Below are positions 8,225 through 16,655 of a stretch of DNA of 64,000 bases, piece by piece (the stretch's first letter is position 1; the number at the start of each line of letters is the position of its first letter). The notes beneath the pieces are model-generated. The model made no database searches. It was not told the origin of the DNA and saw only the letters and a program-made list of their open reading frames with translations. Location: positions 248,001 through 312,000 of the forward strand of contig NZ_LLEI02000043.1 in NCBI RefSeq assembly GCF_001399455.2, read 5' to 3'. The translations under genes and the position numbers were made by a program. The DNA comes from Vibrio bivalvicida (GTDB lineage: Bacteria; Pseudomonadota; Gammaproteobacteria; Enterobacterales; Vibrionaceae).

Positions 8225-8857
8225 ATGATTGATATTTCTGTGCTGCCGATTTATTTGACCGCTGTTGTTGCACTGCTGCTGTTACCTGGACCGGATATGT
8301 TGCTGATCGCCAGTTCAAGTATGAGCTACGGTCGTAAAGTAGGCATTTTTGCGAGCTTAGGTAACGCCACTTCAGGGATTATCCTGACCCTACTTGCTGC
8401 ACTCGGTGTTTCTGCACTGATTGCCATGAGCCCAATTGCCTTAAAAGCGCTGCACTTGTTAGGTGGTGCTTACTTACTAAAAATGGGCTGGGACTGTATT
8501 CGAGCAAGTGCCGCTGATGCGCCACAAATGGATGGATCAAACAAGGTCGCGACAACTTTTTATCAGCGAGCTCTGGTAAGTAACTTGCTTAATCCTAAAG
8601 CTTTAGTGTTCTTTGTGATGTTTTTGCCTCAATTTGTTTCCAGCAACATTACCGCAAGTTCTGGCGAACAAATGTTAGCACTGGGCTTATTGCTGAATGT
8701 CTTAGGTCTCTTGTTCAACCTATTGCTGGTGGCGTTAGTGGGTACGTTGGGTAAGCCGCTACTCGAAAACGCTAAATTTAGAACATATCAGCATAAGTTT
8801 ATGGGGTTGATATTTGTCGTGTTAGCGATTTGGATGTTAAGCTCATTTGCGAGCTAG
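8225..8857 (+). CDS. LysE/RhtB-family amino acid exporter
   Basis: This 210-residue inner-membrane protein has about six hydrophobic segments. Signature segments are LLLPGPDMLLIASSSMSYGRKVGI (residues ~18-41, family motif PGP near the N-terminus), GNATSGI, LLGGAYLLKMGWD (~78-90) and NLLNPKALVFFVMFLPQF (~121-138). The family exports lysine, homoserine, threonine or similar amino acids; the substrate here is unknown. The ribosome site is weak. It is divergent from the AraC-type regulator, so both exporters here may answer to it. A repeat element separates its stop from the probable terminator. Confidence 0.87.
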   Translation: MIDISVLPIYLTAVVALLLLPGPDMLLIASSSMSYGRKVGIFASLGNATSGIILTLLAALGVSALIAMSPIALKALHLLGGAYLLKMGWDCIRASAADAPQMDGSNKVATTFYQRALVSNLLNPKALVFFVMFLPQFVSSNITASSGEQMLALGLLLNVLGLLFNLLLVALVGTLGKPLLENAKFRTYQHKFMGLIFVVLAIWMLSSFAS

Positions 8858-8866
8858 CCGCATTTA

Positions 8867-9030
8867 ATACCAACCTAAATAAGTATCTGGGCATTCTTGC
8901 TAGTTAAAATCGCTGATAGCTGCGTTATAGATTTTGTAGGTAGGTCAACTAGCTAGCTGCAATCTATGCCTTGCTCTAAGCGATTTTTCCTGCGCAATTA
9001 TCTGACCACCTACTTATCCAGATTGGTATA
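8867..9030. repeat. MITE-like element with ATACCAA termini
   Basis: About 164 bp bounded by inverted ends ATACCAACCTAAATAAGTA and, read on the other strand, ATACCAATCTGGATAAGTA. Internal blocks AATCGCTGATAGCTGCGTTA and GAGCAAGGCATAGATTGC are partly complementary, so the whole can fold as a long imperfect hairpin. It contains no gene. I recall similar ATACCAATC-ended repeats scattered in Vibrio genomes; copy number needs a genome search. Confidence 0.6.
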
Positions 9031-9031
9031 A

Positions 9032-9057
9032 AAGGTCAGCGTGTGCTGGCCTTTTTT
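9032..9057 (+). terminator. Rho-independent terminator, probably of the LysE gene
   Basis: Stem GGTCAGC / GCTGGCC with a GTGT loop and T6. It abuts the right end of the repeat, 175 bases after the LysE stop, as if the repeat had inserted between gene and terminator. Confidence 0.75.
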
Positions 9058-9087
9058 GATCTATATGGAAACAAGGAAGTAGCGCCA

Positions 9088-9507
9088 ATGAATGTTCAGT
9101 TTGTACTTAACCCGCCGAAGAACGTTAAAGATGTAATCTACAATGGCTTGAAAGCATTCAATATGCAGCACTTCCCGGATGACGAGATTCAGAGTCTCGC
9201 TTGTTACATAGAAGATGATGAGGGTAATTTCGCTGGTGGCTTAACGGGCGAAATATTTACCAATACGCTGTTTGTCGAGTTTCTTTGGGTGGATGAGCGT
9301 GAAAGGAAGTCTGGCATTGGTTCACTGCTGATGGAACGCATCGAGTCTGAAGCAATCGCTTTAGGTGTTACAGATTTATATCTTGATACCTACAGCTTTC
9401 AAGCTCCGGGTTTTTATGCCAAATTAGGATTTGAAGAAGTTGGACGTTATACCGGGTTTCCAACCGCGGGCGTTGATAAGATTTTCTTACAAAAGAAAAT
9501 TGTCTAA
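9088..9507 (+). CDS. GNAT-family N-acetyltransferase
   Basis: This 139-residue cytoplasmic protein has a GNAT fold. The acetyl-CoA-binding motif A is visible as VDERERKSGIGSLLMERIE (residues ~71-89), followed by LYLDTYSFQAPGFYAKLGFEE (residues ~102-122). The latter is the motif B segment with the usual F/Y-Y-x-K-x-G-F-E. The acceptor is unknown. An in-frame codon at 9043 would start inside the preceding terminator; AGGAAG just upstream of 9088 supports the later ATG. It appears to be a single-gene unit. Confidence 0.85.
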   Translation: MNVQFVLNPPKNVKDVIYNGLKAFNMQHFPDDEIQSLACYIEDDEGNFAGGLTGEIFTNTLFVEFLWVDERERKSGIGSLLMERIESEAIALGVTDLYLDTYSFQAPGFYAKLGFEEVGRYTGFPTAGVDKIFLQKKIV

Positions 9508-9590
9508 GAGACTTCTCACATTAAACTAACAATGTTGGCGTTTGGGGTTGTCATAATCTCTGGCTTTAATTCGTGAGTTATTCGCACTGT

Positions 9591-9956
9591 ATGTTTAAAA
9601 ACTTTGCTACGACACAATCTGCAAAAATTACTCTAGCCCTAATTGGCTGGGTGTTTGCTATTTGTCTTACGCAAAATTCAGGTATGCTAACGGTGTGTGA
9701 GTACAAGTATGCTTCTCTTGCCGATAGCACTCATGTTACCGATCAATCGACGGACATTAGTAAGCAGTGTGATTTAACGGAGAAGCTTTTAGGCAGTGCT
9801 AAGGTTAATCTTGATCACGTCGTTGTTTCTTTCTTTGTTGCGCTGTTGGTGATTGTTGCTTGGCTTGTCTCCACTAGGCAGGTTTCTCCTCAGTTTACTG
9901 AACCTATAGTCCCCAAATCCCGTCTTCATCTCACTTTCTGTGTGTTCCGAGAGTAA
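9591..9956 (+). CDS. Hypothetical membrane protein upstream of the scs operon
   Basis: This ~121-residue protein is not recognised as any named family. It has an N-terminal hydrophobic helix (ITLALIGWVFAICL), an extracytoplasmic loop with two cysteines (TVCEYKY and KQCDLTEK), and a second helix (VVVSFFVALLVIVAWLV) before a basic tail. A GTG at 9573 is an alternative start; neither start has a strong ribosome site. It is 132 bases upstream of scsB in the same direction and could be the small first gene (scsA position) of a copper/thiol stress operon, but that rests on position only. Confidence 0.55.
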   Translation: MFKNFATTQSAKITLALIGWVFAICLTQNSGMLTVCEYKYASLADSTHVTDQSTDISKQCDLTEKLLGSAKVNLDHVVVSFFVALLVIVAWLVSTRQVSPQFTEPIVPKSRLHLTFCVFRE

Positions 9957-10028
9957 ACAAATTCGTTACTGGCTTGAGTTTTAGCCAGAGATAGCTCGTA
10001 TTTGTTATTCCCCCATTGAGGGGCATAT

Positions 10029-10072
10029 ACCAACCAAAATAGATATTTGAGTATCTATTTATTAGATTGGTT
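10029..10072. repeat. Short inverted repeat upstream of scsB
   Basis: AAATAGATA (10037-10045) and TATCTATTT (10052-10060) form a perfect 9-bp stem with a 6-base loop, flanked by ACCAACC and GATTGGTT. The outer ends resemble those of the 8867-9030 element. It could be a relic repeat or a leader hairpin in the scsB mRNA. Confidence 0.45.
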
Positions 10073-10088
10073 TCAATTGGACACAACA

Positions 10089-12197
10089 ATGATAAAACAA
10101 ACTCGATTTGCACCTTTTAGTCTGCTGAGCTTTTTCCTTATGCTGAGCAGTGTGCTTTTCTCGACCTTAGCATTTGCACAGGTTGAGACGGGGTGGATGG
10201 TTAATCCGGATCATCCTCCTGCAAAAACTCGCTTTGTCGTGACAGGGCAAGTAAACCCTACAGATAAAACTGTCGAAGGTTTTCTAGAAGTTGCTTTAGA
10301 AGGTGACTGGAAAACCTATTGGCGCTCGCCAGGTGAAGGAGGTATAGCGCCAAGTATTTCATGGCAGGGCTCTTCTAATCTTGAATCCGTTGACTGGCAT
10401 TGGCCTTACCCACAGCAGTTTAATCTACTCGGTATCAACACTCTTGGTTACAAAGGGGATACCTTGATCCCAATGACGCTGCACGTCGAAGACTTTTACA
10501 AGCCAGTAAGTCTCGATGCTAAGCTGACGTTATCTTCATGTACCACCATCTGCGTACTGACCGATTATCCATTTAGTTTGGATTTTATACCGAGTGAGTT
10601 GGTCGTCTCAGAACAGGCTATGTACCAACATGCTCAAGCGATCAGTCAGGTGCCTAAAGCATCCCCTTTGATTTCAGAGCAAAGTGCAGTTTGGGATAGT
10701 TCGACTAATCAGCTTCAAGTGACTTTGATAAAACCACTAGGCTGGGATGTACCCGAACTTATTGTAGATAGTCGAGTAGAAGCGATCAGTGATTACAGTT
10801 ATGCGCTCAACCATCTTACTGTTGAGGGAGAAAAACTTGTCGCAGTGTTTGATGTATCGACATGGCTTGGTGACATCAATCTAAGCGAACAGTCCGTCGA
10901 TGTGACCATTAAGGATACGGATTTTATCGCTGAACAAGCCGCGCAAGTGACAAAAGGTCTCGTGTCTGCACCAATACCAAGCTTCTCAGTGGTTGAGATG
11001 ATTGGTTTTGCCTTACTGGGCGGACTGATACTCAACGTGATGCCATGTGTACTCCCTGTGTTGGGGATGAAGTTGAGTGGTGTCATTAGCGCCCAAGGTA
11101 TAGAGCGTCGTAAAGTGCGATTGCAGTTTCTTGCTTCTTCAGCAGGCATTTTGACTTCGTTCTGGTTGTTGGCGGCATTTCTGCTTATTTTGAAGTTCTC
11201 TGGTAGTGCCATTGGTTGGGGGATACAGTTCCAGAGCCCTTGGTTTATCGGCTTCATGGTGGCAGTAACGGCTCTGTTTGGTGCCAATATGCTTGGTTTG
11301 TTTGAAATTAGGCTATCGTCGAACACCAATACATGGCTTGCCTCAAAAGGGGATGACTCTTATGCAGGGCACTATCTGCAAGGTATGTTTGCCACGCTAC
11401 TGGCCACGCCATGTTCTGCGCCTTTCTTAGGGACGGCTGTAGCATTTGCATTAGCGGCTAGCACAGTAGATATGCTGGTTATCTTTACTGCTCTTGCGCT
11501 AGGTATGGCTTTACCTTGGATAGTGGTGGCATTGTTCCCTGGACTTGCCTCTTACCTGCCTAAACCGGGTGCTTGGATGAATAAGGTGAAGCTACTATTC
11601 GGTGTGATGATGCTTCTCACCAGCGTTTGGCTGCTTTACTTGCTCGCCAACCACCTTCCAGTGTTCTGGGTCATTGTTCTAGCAGTCACCGCATTGGTCG
11701 TTGTGCTTATGCGCATCAAAAAGGTTTATAGCGATAAGGCGTTTGTCATTTCTGGTGGCGCATCTTTACTGCTGCTTGCTGGCGGGCTAGTGATTGGAAG
11801 TATGACGGCGGATCATTGGTCAACGCCGTTACCTGAAGATTTGCCGTGGGTAAGGTTATCGAATGAAGCCGTTACTGAGTCAGTAGCCAATGGCAATACT
11901 GTGTTTGTTAACGTGACAGCAGACTGGTGTGTGACCTGTAAAGCGAACAAGATTGGTGTGATCTTACAAGATCCCGTTTACTCAGCGCTGCAGCATCCGA
12001 ATGTCACACCTATTCAAGGTGATTGGACTCACCCTGATGGTCTAGTGACAGATTATCTTCGAGCCAATGGCAGATTTGGTGTGCCGTTTAATATTGTCTA
12101 TGGACCTAATGCGCCTCAAGGCATCCCACTGCCTGTGATATTAACCGATGAATCGGTCACACAAGCGCTTAAGCAAGCGAGTGGGGAGGCGGGTTAA
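10089..12197 (+). CDS. scsB: ScsB-like membrane thiol:disulfide reductase
   Basis: This ~702-residue DsbD-family protein passes electrons from cytoplasmic thioredoxin to periplasmic ScsC-type partners in copper and oxidative stress. A signal peptide is followed by a large periplasmic domain with a Cys pair (SCTTIC, residue ~145). The polytopic core carries the two redox-active cysteine segments, MPCVLPVLG (~320) and ATPCSAPFLG (~440). The C-terminal thioredoxin domain carries ADWCVTCK (~620). The start at 10089 gives a proper signal peptide; the 14-codon upstream extension does not. The stop overlaps the scsD start (TAATG). The long N-terminal domain distinguishes it from the DsbD at 54979. 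Confidence 0.87.
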   Translation: MIKQTRFAPFSLLSFFLMLSSVLFSTLAFAQVETGWMVNPDHPPAKTRFVVTGQVNPTDKTVEGFLEVALEGDWKTYWRSPGEGGIAPSISWQGSSNLESVDWHWPYPQQFNLLGINTLGYKGDTLIPMTLHVEDFYKPVSLDAKLTLSSCTTICVLTDYPFSLDFIPSELVVSEQAMYQHAQAISQVPKASPLISEQSAVWDSSTNQLQVTLIKPLGWDVPELIVDSRVEAISDYSYALNHLTVEGEKLVAVFDVSTWLGDINLSEQSVDVTIKDTDFIAEQAAQVTKGLVSAPIPSFSVVEMIGFALLGGLILNVMPCVLPVLGMKLSGVISAQGIERRKVRLQFLASSAGILTSFWLLAAFLLILKFSGSAIGWGIQFQSPWFIGFMVAVTALFGANMLGLFEIRLSSNTNTWLASKGDDSYAGHYLQGMFATLLATPCSAPFLGTAVAFALAASTVDMLVIFTALALGMALPWIVVALFPGLASYLPKPGAWMNKVKLLFGVMMLLTSVWLLYLLANHLPVFWVIVLAVTALVVVLMRIKKVYSDKAFVISGGASLLLLAGGLVIGSMTADHWSTPLPEDLPWVRLSNEAVTESVANGNTVFVNVTADWCVTCKANKIGVILQDPVYSALQHPNVTPIQGDWTHPDGLVTDYLRANGRFGVPFNIVYGPNAPQGIPLPVILTDESVTQALKQASGEAG

Positions 12198-12697
12198 TGA
12201 AGATAAGACCGCTCCACTGGCTCAAAGAAATATCAAAGTATTTGCTATTCGCGATTGTGATCACCACTGCAATTGATCTCTATCGTGCCCAAGATGTACC
12301 GACGGAAATGGCGCCGGACTTAGTCACAGTGGATGAAAAGGGAAACCCAGTTGATGTGATCGAGATGAGTTACCAAACCCCGGTCGTTATCTATTTTTGG
12401 GCAACTTGGTGTCCGGTATGTAAGTTTGTCAGCCCTACCGTTGATTGGGTGAGTCAATACTACCCTGTGGTTGCGGTCTCAGGAGCCTCTGGAACAGACT
12501 TGCGTGTTGAGGCATTCAAGCAAAAACACGATTATCAATTTACCAACGTCAACGACGAGAACTCTCAGCTGTTTAAGCAGTGGGGCATCTCAGTGACACC
12601 AACCATATTCATTGTCAGAGACGGCAAAATCGAATCAATTACGACTGGTATTACGACTCCACCAGGTTTACTTACACGTCTTTGGCTAAACAATTAG
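12197..12697 (+). CDS. scsD: ScsD-like membrane-anchored thioredoxin
   Basis: This 166-residue protein has one N-terminal membrane anchor (residues ~10-27) and a periplasmic thioredoxin-like domain. The redox motif is WATWCPVCK (residues ~71-79) and the cis-proline loop is GISVTPTIFIV (~135-145). The scs family links it to copper tolerance and periplasmic thiol repair, probably as a partner reduced by ScsB. Its ATG overlaps the scsB stop by one base, so expression is coupled. A TlpA/ResE-like reading is possible, but gene context favours ScsD. Confidence 0.82.
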   Translation: MKIRPLHWLKEISKYLLFAIVITTAIDLYRAQDVPTEMAPDLVTVDEKGNPVDVIEMSYQTPVVIYFWATWCPVCKFVSPTVDWVSQYYPVVAVSGASGTDLRVEAFKQKHDYQFTNVNDENSQLFKQWGISVTPTIFIVRDGKIESITTGITTPPGLLTRLWLNN

Positions 12698-12706
12698 GAA
12701 TTCATT

Positions 12707-13405
12707 ATGTTCAATAAATTAACGTTAGCGCTGGCGACAAGCGTTCTTTTTACTGCTCCAGCATTGGCAGCACCTCAAGATCAAAAGATAGCTGAGATTG
12801 TAGAGATGCTTGAGGCAAACCCGCAGGTTGTCGATGGATTACATGAAAGCCTAGGAATGTATATCAAGCAGCAACAGCAGTTCACTCACCTACTAGAGAG
12901 TAGCCAAAACTACCTTAACGATCCTAATCACTCATTTATGGGTGCAGAGAACGGCGAGTTCACGATCATCAACGTGACAGACTACAGCTGCCCATTCTGT
13001 AAGAAATTAGACGTGGAGTTAGATAAGCTCGTGAAAGATTACCCGCAAATCAAAGTGGTGAATCTCTATGTACCGCTTAAAGAAGGCAGCTCTTCGGTGA
13101 ACTCGGCCGCTTACGCGCTTAACGTTTGGCAAAAAGATCGTGATAAATATCAGCAAGTACATGATTTATTGGTGTCAAAACCGGGCACACATAATGCTGC
13201 ATCTTTAATGAAGATTGCGCAAAAAACTGGGACGACGGAGCATCTGAATGTCAGTGATGAAGTGAAGGCGCAGTTAGAAAACAACTATGCCATGTTTACT
13301 GGTTTAGGCTTAAGAGGTACGCCAGCACTTATCATGGGTGAACAAGTGATCCCAGGTTATGTGCCTTATCAGCAACTTGAAGAAGTGGTTAAAGAGCAAC
13401 TTTAG
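12707..13405 (+). CDS. scsC: ScsC-like periplasmic disulfide isomerase, DsbA family
   Basis: This 232-residue secreted protein has a signal peptide (to PALAAPQ), a helical N-terminal region of about 45 residues, then a DsbA/DsbG-type thioredoxin fold. The active site is YSCPFCKK (residues ~88-95) and the cis-proline loop is LRGTPALIMG (~200-209). In Proteus and Salmonella, ScsC works with ScsB and binds copper or shuffles disulfides; the helical N-terminus could mediate oligomerisation as in Proteus ScsC. It is the last gene of scsB-scsD-scsC and is followed by a terminator. Confidence 0.83.
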   Translation: MFNKLTLALATSVLFTAPALAAPQDQKIAEIVEMLEANPQVVDGLHESLGMYIKQQQQFTHLLESSQNYLNDPNHSFMGAENGEFTIINVTDYSCPFCKKLDVELDKLVKDYPQIKVVNLYVPLKEGSSSVNSAAYALNVWQKDRDKYQQVHDLLVSKPGTHNAASLMKIAQKTGTTEHLNVSDEVKAQLENNYAMFTGLGLRGTPALIMGEQVIPGYVPYQQLEEVVKEQL

Positions 13406-13412
13406 GTTTTCT

Positions 13413-13439
13413 ACCCCATACCAATAGGTATGGGGTTTT
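13413..13439 (+). terminator. Terminator after scsC
   Basis: Stem ACCCCATACC / GGTATGGGGT with an AATA loop and T-rich tail. It lies between convergent scsC and the phosphosugar mutase gene and could serve both. Confidence 0.85.
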
Positions 13440-13461
13440 ATTTATAGAGCTCTTTAATGTA

Positions 13462-15168
13462 TTAAAGCAAACTATGTTGGTGTTCTGAAATCAGCATCCC
13501 CATAGACTCTGACGCCTTATCAAGTACGTGTTCAAAGCTATCAGAATCTTCAAACTTCTCGATCACTTCGTAGTAACACTTCAGCTTCGGTTCTGTTCCT
13601 GAAGGACGAACGATCACTCGTGCACCACACGATAGGTGATAGATAAGTACGTCACTTGCTGGCAGGTCGATGGATTGAGTTGAACCATCAGCAAAGTGCT
13701 TGGTGAGTGACTTAAGATCTTCTGTCACTTCCACTTTACTACCCGCAATCATAGTCGGAGGATTAGCCCTGAGCTTATCACCTACAGGTGGTGCCTTCGG
13801 ATCAAGCGCAATACTGCGTTGCGAATTCAGATACATACCGTGCTGACGATAGATGGCTTCTAATTGATCCCAAATGGTTTTTCCATGGCTTTTTAGCTCG
13901 GCGGTCAATTGCGCAAAGGCAACCAGAGCGGATAGACCATCCTTATCCCAGACTTTGTTCCCAACCGTGTAGCCTAGTGCTTCTTCATAGGCAAATAGGA
14001 ACTGCTGATCGTCGCTTTGCTTTTGCATCGCTACATTGGTTAGCCATTTAAAGCCAGTCAGTGTTTGGAAGTAAGTGGCACCGTGCGCATCGGCTATCTT
14101 GTTTAACAAAGTGGATGAAACAATCGTATTGCCGACAAGTTGCTTACTCGCCTCCGTTTGTGACAAGAGGTAATGACCAAATAAAGTTCCCACTTGGTCG
14201 CCAGTCAGCATCTGATAGTCACCATCTGGCTTGCGCACAGCGACAGCAAATCGGTCTGCGTCTGGGTCATTGGCACATGCAATGTCTGCGTTGTGTTGTT
14301 TAGCTAATGCCATGACCATATCCATCGCCCCAGCTTCTTCTGGGTTCGGGAAGTTGACGGTAGGGAAAGAGCCGTCTGGTTCACTTTGCTCTGCAACACT
14401 GTAAAAGTGGTTAAAGCCCGCGTCGTTGAGTAGGGTTTGCGCCATGTTTGCCCCTACACCATGCATAGCGGTATATGCGATAGCGACATCGTTAGGCGCA
14501 GTGTGGTTAGCCAAGAGTGGATTGTTATTCATCGTTTGGCGGTAAGTTTCGTAGTAATCCTCTTTCAACCAAACGAGTAAACCATGCTTCTCGGCATCAT
14601 CTAGTGCCATAAGTGGTATAGGCTTGGTCGCTGCAATGTCAATCTCACCTGCAATGCCTGAATCATGTGGCGGGATGATTTGAGCGCCATTTTCCCAGTA
14701 CACTTTAAAGCCATTGTATTCTGGTGGATTGTGGCTGGCTGTAACCACAACAGCCGCTGCTGCATCAAAGTGTTTTACCCCAAATGCAACAATTGATGTT
14801 GCCGCTACTGCGTGGGTTAGGAACACCTTAATCCCAAGAGAAGTAAGAACAGAAGCCGTATCGTGAGCAAACTGCTTAGAGTCTGTACGACCATCATAAC
14901 CAATCACAACACCGCGTGTTTTTGCATCTTTGACTTGTTGAACAAGATAGTGACCAAGGCCCGTCGCGGTTTCTTGAATCACTAAACGGTTCATTCGGTT
15001 GGGACCACAACCGACTTTGCCTCGTAGGCCGGCAGTACCAAATTCCAGACGTTGGCTAAAGCGATCGTCTAACTCATCAAATGCTTGTTCATCGATTAGG
15101 TGTTGAAGCTCTTCTCTTGTATGTGGGTCAGGATCTTTCTCTAACCAACGCGTCACTTGTTCCATCAT
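13462..15168 (-). CDS. Phosphosugar mutase, PGM2-like phosphoglucomutase/phosphomannomutase
   Basis: This 568-residue cytoplasmic alpha-D-phosphohexomutase interconverts sugar 1- and 6-phosphates. The four domains are visible through their loops: phosphoserine loop TASHNPPEYNGFK (residues ~141-153), metal-binding NDPDADRFAVAV (~300-311), sugar-binding EEALGYTVG (~393-401) and phosphate-binding RPSGTEPKLKCYYE (~521-534). Length and the FGTAGLRGKVG N-terminus fit the PGM2-like branch, which acts on glucose, mannose or pentose phosphates; the preferred substrate is not readable. The first two codons are both ATG. It is monocistronic and convergent with the scs operon. Confidence 0.9.
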   Translation of the reverse strand: MMEQVTRWLEKDPDPHTREELQHLIDEQAFDELDDRFSQRLEFGTAGLRGKVGCGPNRMNRLVIQETATGLGHYLVQQVKDAKTRGVVIGYDGRTDSKQFAHDTASVLTSLGIKVFLTHAVAATSIVAFGVKHFDAAAAVVVTASHNPPEYNGFKVYWENGAQIIPPHDSGIAGEIDIAATKPIPLMALDDAEKHGLLVWLKEDYYETYRQTMNNNPLLANHTAPNDVAIAYTAMHGVGANMAQTLLNDAGFNHFYSVAEQSEPDGSFPTVNFPNPEEAGAMDMVMALAKQHNADIACANDPDADRFAVAVRKPDGDYQMLTGDQVGTLFGHYLLSQTEASKQLVGNTIVSSTLLNKIADAHGATYFQTLTGFKWLTNVAMQKQSDDQQFLFAYEEALGYTVGNKVWDKDGLSALVAFAQLTAELKSHGKTIWDQLEAIYRQHGMYLNSQRSIALDPKAPPVGDKLRANPPTMIAGSKVEVTEDLKSLTKHFADGSTQSIDLPASDVLIYHLSCGARVIVRPSGTEPKLKCYYEVIEKFEDSDSFEHVLDKASESMGMLISEHQHSLL

Positions 15169-15500
15169 GATGTTTTTACCTTCTTCATGTCCTAACTTAA
15201 GTCTATGTTATTTGCTGAATTTAGCTTGATTTTAATTGATATTGATTATCATTTGCGAGAGCGCAATCGCTAAACCTTTCTATGCTCTGCCTAGTCACCA
15301 TTTCTAATAGGACTTTCTTGCACAATTTAGAAACGCCAACTAACGTTTATTAACATAAATATAACAAATTACATGAAATTTACTGGTTATAAGGAATTAT
15401 CCAAGTCCAAAGGCTGATTGGTACTTTCTTGCAGGCTCAGGTGACATGCAGGAACAAGTACCAGCATCACGGTTGATGACTCTGGCAGAGGAGAGGTCTT
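15169..15500. other. Gene-free divergent region before the oxidase locus
   Basis: 332 bases between divergent genes, presumably holding promoters for both. GGTACT...CTTGCAGG and GCAGGAACAAGTACC at about 15420-15462 form an imperfect hairpin just upstream of the oxidase genes, in the position of a leader or operator. No small gene was found. Confidence 0.4.
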
Positions 15501-16655
15501 TTGAAAAGTTTACAGTTGTTACTGTGGCGATTGAGCAGTGTTTTGTTAATTTGTGTCACTGCTTTTGCACACGCAGAAGAAAGTGCCTACAACATGACTC
15601 AGGGAGTCACCAATATCAGTGAGCAGGTTTATGACCTTCATATGCTGATATTTTACATCTGCTGCGCCATTGCTGTTGTGGTCTTTGGGGTGATGTTTTA
15701 CTCCATGTATCATCACCGCAAATCCAAAGGTGCGGTGGCGGCACACTTCCATGAAAGTACTAAAGTGGAAGTTATCTGGACGGTTATTCCAATTATTATC
15801 CTCGTCTTAATGGCTATTCCGGCGACCAAAACCTTAGTCGCAATGGAAGATACTACTCAATCAGATCTGACCGTAAAAATAACAGGCTCGCAATGGAAGT
15901 GGCATTACAGCTATTTCGGTGAAGACGTTGAGTTCTTTAGCTTGCTAGCAACTAGCCAAAAAGAGATAGATGGCATCGAAGAGAAAGGCGCGCACTATCT
16001 GTTGGAAGTGGACAATCCGTTGGTGTTACCGATCAATCGTAAAGTACGTTTCTTGCTAACAGCTGATGACGTCATCCACTCTTGGTGGGTGCCGGACTTT
16101 GCGGTGAAGAAAGACACCATCCCAGGATTTATTAACGAGGCCTGGACTCGCATAGACAAGCCTGGTGTCTACCGCGGTCAATGTGCTGAGTTATGTGGTC
16201 GAGCTCATGGCTTTATGCCCATTGTTGTTCATGCGATGGAAGAAGAGAAATACGACGCCTGGCTGCTTGCCAAGAAAGCGGAATTAGAGAAAGCGAAGCA
16301 AGAAGCTGCAGCCTCACTCACCGCCTCGTTGTCTCTGGATGAGTTAATAAGTGTTGGTGAGAAAGTGTATCTCGATCGATGTTCGGTTTGTCACCAAGCA
16401 AATGGTGCTGGTATACCCGGAGCATTCCCAGCCATTACGGGCAGTAAAGTCGCAACGGGTGATGCCTCTTCGCACATTGATATTGTGGTTAATGGTCGTT
16501 CGGGTACAGCAATGCAAGCATTCTCTAACCAGCTGACAGATAAAGAGATTGCTGCAGTGGTGACCTACCAACGAAATGGTCTCGGTAACAGTGTGGGTGA
16601 TTTAGTTCAAGCATCAGATGTTAACCAGCTTAAGGCGTCTAAGGAGGGACAATGA
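15501..16655 (+). CDS. coxB: Cytochrome c oxidase subunit II with fused cytochrome c domain
   Basis: This 384-residue subunit of an aa3/caa3-type oxidase has a signal peptide and two transmembrane hairpin helices (residues ~45-70 and ~90-112). The periplasmic CuA domain carries the ligand set VYRGQCAELCGRAHGFM (residues ~225-241). A C-terminal heme-c domain carries CSVCH (~294-298) and a Met ligand candidate in AMQAF. The fused cytochrome c marks a caa3 type. No ATG fits; TTG at 15501 follows a strong ribosome site (GAGGAGAGG) and yields the signal peptide. It overlaps ctaD by four bases. Confidence 0.93.
   Translation: MKSLQLLLWRLSSVLLICVTAFAHAEESAYNMTQGVTNISEQVYDLHMLIFYICCAIAVVVFGVMFYSMYHHRKSKGAVAAHFHESTKVEVIWTVIPIIILVLMAIPATKTLVAMEDTTQSDLTVKITGSQWKWHYSYFGEDVEFFSLLATSQKEIDGIEEKGAHYLLEVDNPLVLPINRKVRFLLTADDVIHSWWVPDFAVKKDTIPGFINEAWTRIDKPGVYRGQCAELCGRAHGFMPIVVHAMEEEKYDAWLLAKKAELEKAKQEAAASLTASLSLDELISVGEKVYLDRCSVCHQANGAGIPGAFPAITGSKVATGDASSHIDIVVNGRSGTAMQAFSNQLTDKEIAAVVTYQRNGLGNSVGDLVQASDVNQLKASKEGQ

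Noticed and set aside
10799..11329. 176-residue minus-strand reading frame inside scsB
   Set aside because: It lies wholly within a well-supported gene, has no ribosome site and codes for low-complexity residues typical of antisense shadows.
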